Assembly: GCA_002414385.1 (NCBI GenBank)
Contig: DHZH01000001.1
Span: 458,810-522,809, forward strand
From: Gammaproteobacteria bacterium UBA5109
GTDB taxonomy: Bacteria > Pseudomonadota > Gammaproteobacteria > Pseudomonadales > Pseudohongiellaceae
DNA: 64,000 nucleotides
Direction: 5' to 3'
This document shows positions 44,235-52,910 of the stretch, piece by piece. The position numbers were made by a program, and so were the translations under genes. The notes below the pieces were generated by a model. That model searched no databases. It saw only the letters and a program-made list of their open reading frames with translations, and was not told the DNA's origin. How positions within the stretch are numbered: the stretch's first letter is position 1; each line of letters starts with the position of its first letter.

Positions 44235-44702
44235 CTATCTGCTCTCTTCAATATCCAATTTTGAGGAAGCAATTAGGGCTTCTTGGTGTTTACTGGCAAT
44301 CTTCTCCCAGACTTCTATTTCCATACCTAGATCAGGTAATAAAATGAAACCACCTTTTTCCCCTTTTGGTTTTTTTATTGGGGGCTCTTCAATCAAACCA
44401 TAAGATTTTGCTTTTTTCATTACTTCGTCTGCTGCGGACAAATCACCCTTCATTGCTTTGTTGATCAAGGCTAAATTTGTTGCTTCCTCTACTGTTAATT
44501 CACGCGTCGTATTACCTTCTGAGACTGTAATGGTCTCATCCAGCGTGCTTGAAATTAGGCTAGTGATATCTGTGGCTTTTTTTGGGCGGCCATTAGGGTT
44601 TCCTGTCACACCTTTTTTAAATTGCGACTCTTTAGGAGGCTTTCCATGGCCTACTTTGTAATCATTACTTCCAGAGTTTAATTCGTCATTATTTTCAGTC
44701 AT
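44235..44702 (-). CDS. DUF5681 protein, paralogue 2
   Basis: A 155-residue protein with the same signature, ESQFKKGVTGNPNGRPKKATD, then a helical region (LTVEEATNLALINKAMKGDLSAADEVMKKAKSYG). I start it at ATG 44702, which overlaps the methyltransferase stop (ATGACTGA) and has GGGGAG upstream; an in-frame start further up lies inside the preceding gene. The paralogue pair sits between the methyltransferase and DUF2924 genes. Confidence 0.83.
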   Translation of the reverse strand: MTENNDELNSGSNDYKVGHGKPPKESQFKKGVTGNPNGRPKKATDITSLISSTLDETITVSEGNTTRELTVEEATNLALINKAMKGDLSAADEVMKKAKSYGLIEEPPIKKPKGEKGGFILLPDLGMEIEVWEKIASKHQEALIASSKLDIEESR

Positions 44703-46065
44703 GACATTGCTCCCCAATAATAGTTTCTTTATTTGAGAAGTGTTCACCCGTTATACAGTGGATGGGCGTGAGCCCTTGCTGAATGAATCGCCGCAAAATC
44801 ACATCACAATAGTGCGGATCGATCTCAATACCATAACCACGGCGTCCTGTATTTTCTGCAGCTAGAAGGGTTGTTCCACTTCCTGCAAAAGCATCAAGAA
44901 TTAATCCACCGCGATCTGAGCAATCTAAAATCGCATCTTCAACTAGTTTTAACGGCTTGACGGTAGGATGTAGAGCTAATTCAGCGTCTCGATCATCGCT
45001 GAATGAACTCATTCCTGGGTAGGTCCAGACATTGGTTCTATATCTTCCGTATTGGCCTAAAGCGACATTGTTGATATGAGGAGCTCTACCATTTTTATAG
45101 ACAAAGACGAGTTCATGTTGTGAGCGATACAAAGAACCCATACCGCCATTGGTTTTAGCCCAGACACAGAGGTTTTTAAGCTCATTGAAAGGCTCATCTG
45201 CTGCTTCCATCACTTCTTTCATATGTCGCCAATCCATACAAATAAACTGAAGCGCGCCGTCCATGCTGAAATTACTCAAATGGTCGAAAGTGCTCTTGAG
45301 AAAATCAATAAACTGGGCTTGAGTCATCTCGCCTGTTGCCATCGCAAACTCACGGTGCTTATGATGCCCAAGGCCCGAGACATGACCATTAATAGGGACA
45401 TTGTAAGGTGGGTCCGTGAAAATCATTTGAGCTAGCTGATTTTCAAGTAATTGCTCATAAGTTTGTGCTTTAGTGGCATCTCCACAAATCAACCGATGGG
45501 GGCCAATTTGCCAAATATCATCGGGCTGTGTAATTGAGGGGCCAGCAGCTATTTCAGGGATTGAATCAGCTTCACCTTCAGGCGTGTCTAGGTCGCCAAT
45601 TAAGACATCTATTTCAGCAGTCTCAAACCCAATGACGGAGATATCAAAGTCAATTTCAAGCTTTGAAAGATATTGTAATTCCAGACCCAGGAGCTCAGCG
45701 TCCCAGCCAGCGTTTTCAGCAAGTTTATTATCGGCAATTATATAAGCACGAATTTGATATTCAGAGAGCTCACCCAGACAGATTGTAGGTACATGGGTCA
45801 TATTAAGGAGCTTCGCAGCCTCTAAGCGACCATGCCCAGCAATGACGATATTGTTCTTATCTACCAGAATTGGATTAGTAAACCCAAATTCCTGAATACT
45901 CTTAACAATTTGTAGGATTTGCTTCTTGGTATGGGTACGAGGGTTTCGAGAGGCAGGAGCTAGATCCTGGCAAGTTTGATAAACAATATTCAGCCCACGG
46001 ATGGACTGAGGTGATGAGTTATCTGCAAAGAAATCATTTTCTAGAGGAGGAGGGGCGCTTTTCAT
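44695..46065 (-). CDS. DNA methyltransferase with ParB-like N-terminal domain
   Basis: A 456-residue protein. Residues about 20-130 are a ParB/Srx-like domain (QILQIVKSIQEFGFTNPILVDKNNIVIAGHGRLEAAKLL). The second half is an N4-cytosine/N6-adenine methyltransferase: TDPPYN catalytic motif first, then DAFAGSGTTLLAAENTGRRGYGIEIDPHYCDVILRR as the SAM site, so motif order is beta-type. Such fused proteins are typical of prophages and islands and may protect the element's DNA. Heads the minus-strand module; overlaps the DUF5681 gene. Confidence 0.92.
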   Translation of the reverse strand: MKSAPPPLENDFFADNSSPQSIRGLNIVYQTCQDLAPASRNPRTHTKKQILQIVKSIQEFGFTNPILVDKNNIVIAGHGRLEAAKLLNMTHVPTICLGELSEYQIRAYIIADNKLAENAGWDAELLGLELQYLSKLEIDFDISVIGFETAEIDVLIGDLDTPEGEADSIPEIAAGPSITQPDDIWQIGPHRLICGDATKAQTYEQLLENQLAQMIFTDPPYNVPINGHVSGLGHHKHREFAMATGEMTQAQFIDFLKSTFDHLSNFSMDGALQFICMDWRHMKEVMEAADEPFNELKNLCVWAKTNGGMGSLYRSQHELVFVYKNGRAPHINNVALGQYGRYRTNVWTYPGMSSFSDDRDAELALHPTVKPLKLVEDAILDCSDRGGLILDAFAGSGTTLLAAENTGRRGYGIEIDPHYCDVILRRFIQQGLTPIHCITGEHFSNKETIIGEQCHD

Positions 46066-46398
46066 TTAAACAATCCTATGTATTTAGGTGGATTGTTTAT
46101 TAGTAAATAAGCAATCCCACATTAAAACCGTATGCATCACGCATATCAGTAGCTTGTGGGTTTTTAACGAGGCGCCTCTCTAGATGGTGACAATTAATAG
46201 TCTTTACAACAAATGTCATGACTTTCAATTTAAAACGCGATCAGTTTACAAAAATACAAAATAATAAGCAAGAAAAAATCAATATCCAATAGAATTTAAA
46301 AATAGAAATAATACTGTATACATAGCATATATCTTTACACCCTAGCACCATGGTTTACATCTTAAGACTAAAAATATTATTGATTTTATTCATGTAAA
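46066..46398. other. AT-rich gap, no gene seen
   Basis: About 330 nt between the methyltransferase start and the zinc-ribbon gene's stop. It must contain the methyltransferase promoter. No coding frame, tRNA or clear repeat is supported. Confidence 0.6.
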
Positions 46399-46935
46399 TT
46401 AAAGGCAAAGCGTGCGCCATAAAGTGCTGAAATCTACTACCTCACTTTCAAGGAAAGTGAACTTATCAGAACCGGCTGAAATAAAACGTTGGAAGCCGAT
46501 ATAAGCGCCAAATCCATTTTTTGCATTGACCTCGCCACAAGCAACCGGAGTGCCTAACTCGCCCCGATTAAAATACTCATTACGAAACACTACTGAAGAG
46601 GGGGCTCTCATCCCAGCTCTTACTATATCTTTACCTTTATCAATCCATGCTAGTTTTTGCCATTCTTCGTCAAGAGTCGTATCAGGATTTTCTTCACTTT
46701 CAGTAGTGGATCTTACAGATGGTGTTTGTATACGTATTTCTGAGATTGGGGCATTTAAACTAGAGGAACTATCGTAGTAATTATTTATCCGATAAATACC
46801 CCAAATGCTAATTATGCTGAGCATCAATAAAGCAATAACAGGGATGGGTTTTTGGACCTTAATCCCACATTTTGGGCAAGTTCTTGCCGTGCTGCTTACT
46901 TTCTCCCTGCAATCACTACATTTGATGATAGCCAT
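46399..46935 (-). CDS. Zinc-ribbon membrane protein
   Basis: A 178-residue protein starting with a four-cysteine zinc ribbon (CSDCREKVSSTARTCPKCG, residues about 6-24), one TM helix (PVIALLMLSIISIWGIY), a serine/acidic linker and a C-terminal region (IVRAGMRAPSSVVFRNEYFNRG...VACGEVNAKNGFGAYIGFQRFISA) that resembles small periplasmic domains found after zinc-ribbon helices. TAAGGAGGTG 6 nt before the ATG is a very strong ribosome binding site. It faces away from the C gene, with the C-box operator between them. Confidence 0.75.
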   Translation of the reverse strand: MAIIKCSDCREKVSSTARTCPKCGIKVQKPIPVIALLMLSIISIWGIYRINNYYDSSSSLNAPISEIRIQTPSVRSTTESEENPDTTLDEEWQKLAWIDKGKDIVRAGMRAPSSVVFRNEYFNRGELGTPVACGEVNAKNGFGAYIGFQRFISAGSDKFTFLESEVVDFSTLWRTLCL

Positions 46936-46939
46936 AGTC
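46934..46939. promoter_or_regulatory. Isolated C-box half-site (ATAGTC)
   Basis: ATAGTC overlapping the start codon of the zinc-ribbon gene; the same hexamer as in the C-box at 46961-46995. It could extend C-protein control to that gene. Confidence 0.3.
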
Positions 46940-46960
46940 GCACCTCCTTATCTATCTACA

Positions 46961-46995
46961 TTGTAGACTATAGTCCGTCGATCATAGTCTACAAG
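46961..46995. promoter_or_regulatory. C-box operator of a restriction-modification controller protein
   Basis: A perfect palindrome GACTATAGTC (46966-46975), then CCGTC, then a second, degenerate site ATCATAGTC ending at 46989, enclosed in outer inverted arms TTGTAGACTAT and ATAGTCTACAA. The arrangement GACTNTAGTC-CGTN-GATTATAGTC is that of the C.AhdI/C.Esp1396I operator: a strong left site (activation) and a weaker right site (repression). It lies 39 nt before the C gene and 26 nt before the divergent zinc-ribbon gene. Confidence 0.85.
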
Positions 46996-47033
46996 CCATA
47001 TAGCTTCAACTTCTTTGAATTGAAGAGGTTGGA

Positions 47034-47261
47034 ATGAAAACACCTGAAGAGGCATTTGGAGTTGTTTTGCGCAGATTACGAGAAGAGAAGGGTATATCTC
47101 AGGAAAATTTGGCACTTGAGGGGAATTTAGACCGGACTTTCATATCAATGCTCGAAAGAGGGAAGCGCCAGCCCTCTTTGACAACCATCTTGAATTTGGC
47201 AAAAGTCTTAGGGGTTGGGGAAGGGGAGTTAGTGGAATTTGTAGTTAAAGAGATTGGCTAA
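47034..47261 (+). CDS. Controller (C) protein, XRE-type helix-turn-helix
   Basis: A 75-residue helix-turn-helix protein: FGVVLRRLREEKGISQENLALEGNLDRTFISMLERGKRQPSLTTILNLAKVLGV. Size and sequence (DRTFISxxERGxRxPSL) are those of the C proteins that time restriction-modification gene expression. Its operator, a C-box, lies directly upstream, so it should first activate and then repress its own transcription. No classical restriction gene follows; 462 nt downstream begins a C5 methyltransferase operon. GAAGAGG precedes the ATG. Confidence 0.9.
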   Translation: MKTPEEAFGVVLRRLREEKGISQENLALEGNLDRTFISMLERGKRQPSLTTILNLAKVLGVGEGELVEFVVKEIG

Positions 47262-47723
47262 TAATTAAGAATTGGAGATATTGATTTATTGGTGCCAATG
47301 AGAGGACTACACACTAAAAACTCATAACCTATTGATTCAATGACTTATTTTTAACGTAAAAATAATGTTACTGAGTAAACTAATGGGTGTACAGGCTTAA
47401 TTTTAAAAACAACGTATTTTAACATCCTTGATTTTTCTACGATTCTGTAGAAGTTGATAATGGCAGTTTTCGAAGCTTTATGGAAAGATAAATGTACCTA
47501 AATATTTACTAAAGTTAATCAAGAGTTATGGAATATTGCTATTGAAATAGCAACAAAACAAGGTAAGAAGGGTTAAGCACAAGCTTATTCGGTTCAAAAG
47601 TGATGAGTTAGGCAAGAAGCTGGCTTTAAGCTATATGCTTATGTTGTGATACTATCTCTCAGTAGAGTTTTGAGATGTTACATGTTATACAAAAGATAAA
47701 GCTGATAAAATTAGAGATCGTGA
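47262..47723. other. AT-rich gap between C gene and methyltransferase operon
   Basis: 462 nt, very AT-rich. Contains a short open stretch (about 47515-47580, NQELWNIAIEIATKQGKKG) that looks protein-like but has no start signal and may be a gene remnant. The promoter of the methyltransferase operon should be here. No other gene supported. Confidence 0.5.
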
Positions 47724-48779
47724 ATGCAAGGTATTGATCTGTTTTGTGGCGCTGGGGGGATGTCCATTGGCGCAGCAATGAGTGGAGTTCATGTTAAGTA
47801 TGCTGTTGAAAATGATAAGTATGCTGCAGCAACATTTTCCGCTAACCACAAAAGCGTAAAGCTTTATGAATCAGATATTAGATTGATCACCGGTAGCGAC
47901 TTTAAGCATCTAAATAAAAATGAGCCGAAAGTCATTTTTGGTGGCCCCCCCTGTCAAGGTTTCTCTACTTCTAACCAAACAACTCGGTCAAAGTACAACT
48001 CTAATAATTGGCTTTATTTGGAATATGTACGTTTGGTTTCAGAAGTTATGCCTGACTGGGTGGTTTTCGAAAATGTAAAAGGTCTTGTTGAAATGGAGCA
48101 GGGTTATTTTCTCGATGCTGTATTATCAGATTTCAAAAAAATGGGTTATACAACTTCCCATTTTATACTTAATTCAGCAGATTTTGGTGTACCGCAAAAA
48201 AGAAATCGTTTGTTCATTATTGGCTCTCTTCATGGTATTGAGGTCGAGACCCCAAAGCGAGTTATTAAGAAGCTTATAACAGTTAAAAAGGCTATATCTG
48301 ATTTGCCAGAAATTGAGAACGGGAACTCACAGGATTCTATGCCTTATGGGTCTGCAGCTAGATTTAAATATGCCCAGCAAATGCGTAACGGAAATAAAGT
48401 TTGTACAAACAATCTCGTTACCAATAATACAAAACATATTCTTCAAAGATACAAATATATCCCTCAAGGTGGTAATTGGGAAGATATACCAAAAAAGTTA
48501 ATGAAAAATTATACCGATGTTTCACGATGTCATACGGGAATATATCGTAGGTTATTAGAGGATGAGCCATCGGTAGTTATTGGTAACTATCGAAAGAATA
48601 TGCTCATACATCCATGGTTTGATCGTGGCTTGTCTGTTCGTGAGGCTGCTCGCTTACAATCAATCCCTGATTCTTTTAGATTCTGTGGTTCAATTGGTTT
48701 TCAGCAACAACAGGTTGGTAATTTGGTTCCACCTCTTTTGGCAAAATCTGTTTTTGAAAGTATAAGAAATCATAGTTAG
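47724..48779 (+). CDS. C5-cytosine DNA methyltransferase
   Basis: A 351-residue m5C methyltransferase. Motif I IDLFCGAGG (residues 4-12), motif IV GGPPCQGFS with catalytic Cys77, motif VI ENVKGL, motif VIII VPQKRNRLFIIG and motif X GNLVPPLLAK are all present, so it is probably active. The target site cannot be predicted. Motif I is only three residues from the start. It is the first of four genes in one operon; the HD gene follows by 16 nt. Confidence 0.94.
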   Translation: MQGIDLFCGAGGMSIGAAMSGVHVKYAVENDKYAAATFSANHKSVKLYESDIRLITGSDFKHLNKNEPKVIFGGPPCQGFSTSNQTTRSKYNSNNWLYLEYVRLVSEVMPDWVVFENVKGLVEMEQGYFLDAVLSDFKKMGYTTSHFILNSADFGVPQKRNRLFIIGSLHGIEVETPKRVIKKLITVKKAISDLPEIENGNSQDSMPYGSAARFKYAQQMRNGNKVCTNNLVTNNTKHILQRYKYIPQGGNWEDIPKKLMKNYTDVSRCHTGIYRRLLEDEPSVVIGNYRKNMLIHPWFDRGLSVREAARLQSIPDSFRFCGSIGFQQQQVGNLVPPLLAKSVFESIRNHS

Positions 48780-48795
48780 GGAAGCAGTGATAATA

Positions 48796-49914
48796 ATGGC
48801 AGACTACTTACCATTAGAAGATTTGATGATAATTGCTCTACAAGAGCAATATCCTTCTGCGAAAGCTAAATCATTAGAAAGCCGATACTTTACTATAAAA
48901 GATAAGCTCTATAATGAGTTGCTAGAGTGGATAAGAGCTAGCGAACCTATGCTGTCTGATCATGGCCCGAAGCATGTTGATAATGTTCTCAATAATGCGC
49001 ACAAGCTTTTAGAAGCAGAAATCGATGGCAGCAGAGTTTATAATTTTAGTGGATTTGATTTATATATTCTGTGTTTGACCATACTTTTTCATGATGTTGG
49101 AAATTTTTATCACCGAGAATTTCATAATCAAAATATCCAGAAAATTCTAGTTGATATGTTCAGCCCTTTATTTACTGGCGAACATAGCAGAGAAAAGAAA
49201 CATATCATATCCGCAGGAAGGGCTCATACTGGCAAGGCTGAGGATGGAACAAAAGATACACTTAGTGATATTGCTGAAATCGAACACTGCGCAGGTGATA
49301 GAATCTATTTGCGGGAAATAGCGGCAATTGTTCGGCTTGCAGATGAATTGGCTGAAGGGCCGCAACGCACCAATAGTTATATGATCGCTACCGGAAAAAT
49401 TTCTAAAGAAAGTTTGATCTTTCATCGTTATGCCGAGTGTACGCACATTATGATTGATGCGCTTAATGGCAGAATAAATATCTGCTATGAGATAGAGTTA
49501 GATGTAGAAGAAGGCCAGGCATTGTCCTCTGAGGATAAATCCGCGACTTCAGAATTGTTAACCTTTATACACGATAGAATTTTTAAGCTTGATCAAGAAA
49601 GAAAATATTGTGGGTATTACTGTAATGCCCTAAAACAAATTAAGGAAACGCAGGTTTCATTCAATTTTTCTAATAAGGCCCACGCTATTGATTTCAAGAT
49701 AGAACCTTTAGTTTTGACAGATTTAACTATTCCGGGTGAAAAATCAAAGAGCGTAATCGAAGGTAGAAATGATTTGGAGATTGATACCGTTGTTGCTGAG
49801 TTATCTAATGCTCTAGTTGGTCATAGTACTACACCTATTGGAGTGGAATCAGCTACATCATCCGTTAAAAAGCGCAAAGCTGAGTGGTTAAGCTTCTTAT
49901 GGAGGCAAGGATGA
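48796..49914 (+). CDS. HD-domain protein in the methylase/ATPase operon
   Basis: A 372-residue protein with an HD phosphohydrolase domain in the N-terminal half: SDHGPKHVDNV (H56, H60), LFHDVGNF (H99-D100) and AIVRLADELAEG (Asp). All metal ligands are present, so hydrolysis of a nucleotide or phosphodiester is plausible. The C-terminal half has no known domain. ATG 48796 is chosen over GTG 48787. It overlaps the next gene by 4 nt and is preceded by the methyltransferase by 16 nt. The family resembles HD proteins found with ATPases in defence islands. Confidence 0.85.
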   Translation: MADYLPLEDLMIIALQEQYPSAKAKSLESRYFTIKDKLYNELLEWIRASEPMLSDHGPKHVDNVLNNAHKLLEAEIDGSRVYNFSGFDLYILCLTILFHDVGNFYHREFHNQNIQKILVDMFSPLFTGEHSREKKHIISAGRAHTGKAEDGTKDTLSDIAEIEHCAGDRIYLREIAAIVRLADELAEGPQRTNSYMIATGKISKESLIFHRYAECTHIMIDALNGRINICYEIELDVEEGQALSSEDKSATSELLTFIHDRIFKLDQERKYCGYYCNALKQIKETQVSFNFSNKAHAIDFKIEPLVLTDLTIPGEKSKSVIEGRNDLEIDTVVAELSNALVGHSTTPIGVESATSSVKKRKAEWLSFLWRQG

Positions 49915-51641
49915 ATCCATTTATTTTTAGTGGTGCTAGTAATTTAACTGATGAGCAAATTTTAAAGCTCTTTATCCACGATCATAATTACAGTCGCTTT
50001 ATTCAATCCAAAAGAAATTTTTTCTTCTGGGGTGAAAGAGGTTCTGGAAAATCAATGAATTTTTTGTATAACAAGCTTGTTATGCAAACTAACATAGCTA
50101 AGTCAATATCAGAAAGTCAAGCAATTGAGTATCTTCCTGTATATGTATCATGCATTAATCCCCTAGTTTTTAAGCGTGAGTATTTGCTTCTCAATAGTGA
50201 ATTCCATGCCTCTATTGTGTCTGAACATTATTTCGTTTTATCCATGGCCTTGTCACTTGTTGATGAATTACAAGAAGTGTTCGGTAATTCAAATATTATT
50301 GATGATGAGGAGTTACTTTTAGAAATTAGATATTTATTTGATATTGATATTCCAAGTGGAGATAGCGCATTGAAAAGTTTAAAGCTTTTTTTGCGTAAAG
50401 AAATTATACGCACACAAAAAGAAATTAACTCTCCCGATTCTGATAGTTTCTACGCCGACACATATACTTTTGCGTCCTTAATTGTGCCTTTGATTGAATT
50501 ATTTAAAACAGTAGAGTTGATGAAATCTATGCACTTTGTGTTCATGATTGATGACGCTCATGATTTGAACTCTTCACAAAAGTCTGCGCTAAATGGGTGG
50601 ATTGCATTTAGAGATAACTCCTCGTTCAGTTTTAAAGTGTCTGCAGCAAAAGTTTCTGAATATGAGTTAGCTACTGCTTCGGGTGGCGCTATTTTACAAG
50701 GGCATGATTATGTTTCTATCAATATGGAGCAGGCATTTCAGAATAGCGGATCTTCTTATGGTAAAATGGCAAAAAAAATTATTGCCAAACGCCTTGAGGT
50801 GGTCGGCTTTGATAATGATTTCGATGCCGGACTCTTTTTTCCTGAAAGTAAAGCTTTTACAGAAGGTATTAAAGCCGCTGAAAAAAAGGCTAGAGAGTTA
50901 GCAGTACTAAAGTATGGCGCCGATGAAACAAAAAAAATAACAGACTATGTCTATAAGTATGCTAGGGCAATTTATTTTCGTGAAAGATCTCCGAAGGCCA
51001 ATAGAGTCCAATATTCGGGGCTAGATACAATAATCCATCTTTCTTCAGGTGTCATCAGGAATCTCTTAGAGCCTTGCTATTTGATGTATGATGATATGGT
51101 TTCTGATGTTGGATTTGGCAATGTTGAATATATAACGCCCAGCATTCAAGCCAGAGTTATAGAAAGGCTTAGTGACTCCTATTGGGAGCGCTTAAGACAT
51201 GGAGTTGATAAAGAAATACCCGGCTGTTCAGAGCTCCAAGCTAAACAACTTTCAAATTTATTTCATGGGTTGGCTGAACATTTTAGAGACAGGATGCTCG
51301 ATGAAAATTGCTCAGAGCCTCGTGCTATTGCATTCACAATCTCTGCTAAAAAGGATGATTTAATGTCAGTGCTGCAACCAGTATTAAATTTAGCTCGCAG
51401 TGCACAGATGATATATGTGCGGACTGGCACCGCTAAAGATAAAGGAGCTAAAGAAGATTACTTTGTTCCTAATCGTATGTTTTGGCCAGCTAGAGGTCTT
51501 GACCCAGTAGGGCAGCATGCAAGGGTTTCATTTCAGGCAAAAGTTCTCGTTGATGTACTTGAAACTGGGAAAATACCATATGCCCAAAAAGCTAGTATTG
51601 AGAATTATAATGATGGTCAAGAGGATTTTTTTAATGAGTGA
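49911..51641 (+). CDS. ORC/Cdc6-like AAA ATPase
   Basis: A 576-residue P-loop ATPase. Walker A GERGSGKS is at 41-48 and Walker B FMIDDAHDL near 211-219. The arrangement matches the ORC-CDC6-type ATPases that accompany HD and methyltransferase genes in bacterial islands. The C-terminal half (from about 300) is helical, with a possible winged helix near the end, so DNA binding is possible. GGAGG 5 nt before ATG 49911 gives coupling with the HD gene; the downstream gene overlaps by 8 nt. The role is unknown. Confidence 0.87.
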   Translation: MNPFIFSGASNLTDEQILKLFIHDHNYSRFIQSKRNFFFWGERGSGKSMNFLYNKLVMQTNIAKSISESQAIEYLPVYVSCINPLVFKREYLLLNSEFHASIVSEHYFVLSMALSLVDELQEVFGNSNIIDDEELLLEIRYLFDIDIPSGDSALKSLKLFLRKEIIRTQKEINSPDSDSFYADTYTFASLIVPLIELFKTVELMKSMHFVFMIDDAHDLNSSQKSALNGWIAFRDNSSFSFKVSAAKVSEYELATASGGAILQGHDYVSINMEQAFQNSGSSYGKMAKKIIAKRLEVVGFDNDFDAGLFFPESKAFTEGIKAAEKKARELAVLKYGADETKKITDYVYKYARAIYFRERSPKANRVQYSGLDTIIHLSSGVIRNLLEPCYLMYDDMVSDVGFGNVEYITPSIQARVIERLSDSYWERLRHGVDKEIPGCSELQAKQLSNLFHGLAEHFRDRMLDENCSEPRAIAFTISAKKDDLMSVLQPVLNLARSAQMIYVRTGTAKDKGAKEDYFVPNRMFWPARGLDPVGQHARVSFQAKVLVDVLETGKIPYAQKASIENYNDGQEDFFNE

Positions 51642-52509
51642 ATATAACTTATTACTGACATGCTCTGGGTGGGAAGACCGATTTATAGAAGGATTAAATA
51701 ATAATATTTCAAATCATCAGGTTGATAGGATTGTTGTCTTCAATATCAATGAGTTTCTAGGTAGGACTGAAAAGAATCGAGCTGTTCTACACCAGAGATT
51801 TGTTGCTCATAATATTACAGAAATGGAAGTTTCATTACTGGATGATGTAAAGACATGGAGGGCGTTAGAGAATTTTTTTAAGGAGAATGAAATTGAAGAA
51901 AAGAAGCTGATGGTTGATATAACAACGATGCCTAGGTTTTTGATCTGGTTTCTTATGCACTTTATTAATCGACATAATAATAAGGCTAACTATATATACT
52001 ACAAGCCAAATAAATATGAGCAATGCAGCTGGTTAACAAGTGAAGCAGAAAAGCCAAGACTTGTATTTAAGCACTCTGGGATTTCGCTATCTGATCGACC
52101 AACAATATTAATTATTCAGACAGGTTTTGATATTGAGCGGGTCTATCAAATGATCTATAGCTATGAACCAAAAAAAGTTTTCTTAGGTGCCCAAGTAGGT
52201 GATCAGTTTGATAATATGAGTAATAATTTAAAAAAGCATAAAGAACATCTGCAGTTTCAGGAAATTGAATATTTTGAGATGGATGCATTTAATTCACCAT
52301 ACGGAAATGATGAAATAAAAGAAATCATTGAAAAAAATCATGATTCCCACAATATTATTTTGTCCTCATTTGGCCCAAAACCATCTGCTGTCGCGATGTT
52401 TAATTTGAGTATGGAGTTTCCAAATGTTGGGCTCTCATATGTAATAGTAAAAAGCTACAATGATTCTTATTCTCATGGGATAAATATTGAGGATCAGATT
52501 TTTATTTAA
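51634..52509 (+). CDS. Rossmann/CARF-like protein, fourth gene of the operon
   Basis: A 291-residue protein with two alpha/beta halves. LLLTCSGWEDRFIEGLNNN and KLMVDITTMPRFLIWFLMHF are in the first, and TILIIQTGFDIERVYQMIYSY and ILSSFGPKPSAVAMFNLSMEF are in the second. VDITTMPR is like the Asp-x-Thr motif at the ligand pocket of CARF domains that sense cyclic nucleotides, but the match is short and needs structure prediction. ATG 51634 overlaps the ATPase stop by 8 nt with GAGG 9 nt upstream, so it is translationally coupled. Confidence 0.7.
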   Translation: MSEYNLLLTCSGWEDRFIEGLNNNISNHQVDRIVVFNINEFLGRTEKNRAVLHQRFVAHNITEMEVSLLDDVKTWRALENFFKENEIEEKKLMVDITTMPRFLIWFLMHFINRHNNKANYIYYKPNKYEQCSWLTSEAEKPRLVFKHSGISLSDRPTILIIQTGFDIERVYQMIYSYEPKKVFLGAQVGDQFDNMSNNLKKHKEHLQFQEIEYFEMDAFNSPYGNDEIKEIIEKNHDSHNIILSSFGPKPSAVAMFNLSMEFPNVGLSYVIVKSYNDSYSHGINIEDQIFI

Positions 52510-52910
52510 AAATATATTTAATGTTTATCATTTATAACTTATTCATAATCAGGAATAAAGAAAATATAATTCTTAGTGTTAATTATTTACATACTTGTTA
52601 CAAACTACCACTTTTAAGATAATTGAATATCCCTCTAAATTATGTGAAAAATAATGTCATATTACGTATTCTTATTAAATCTAGAGAATTTAAGAAAAAG
52701 CTTAATTCCGGTAAGGCGAAATACTGGAATGCCTGCTTTCTATTCTTAGCAGACATACCAAAACATGCGCTCTTAGCTGATTACGGGACGTCTAAAATTA
52801 CATGTTTCAGAATATTCAGTATGTTACGATCTCGAGATATTAATAATTGTGCTGATAACGGGACCCAGTAGGCCCATTTATAAACTGTCAGATATACAGA
52901 GGAAGTTTCA
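52510..52910. other. AT-rich gap with an unconvincing frame
   Basis: About 400 nt. A frame at 52623-52871 encodes 82 residues with no known motif and no ribosome binding site; I treat it as non-coding. A weak attC-like structure (TATAAC near 52528, GTTAAT near 52580) is possible but not supported. The promoter of the next gene should be near its end. Confidence 0.45.

Noticed and set aside
52623..52871. 82-residue frame in the 52.5-52.9 kb gap
   Set aside because: No ribosome binding site, no known motif, not a typical composition for the region's genes; treated as non-coding.
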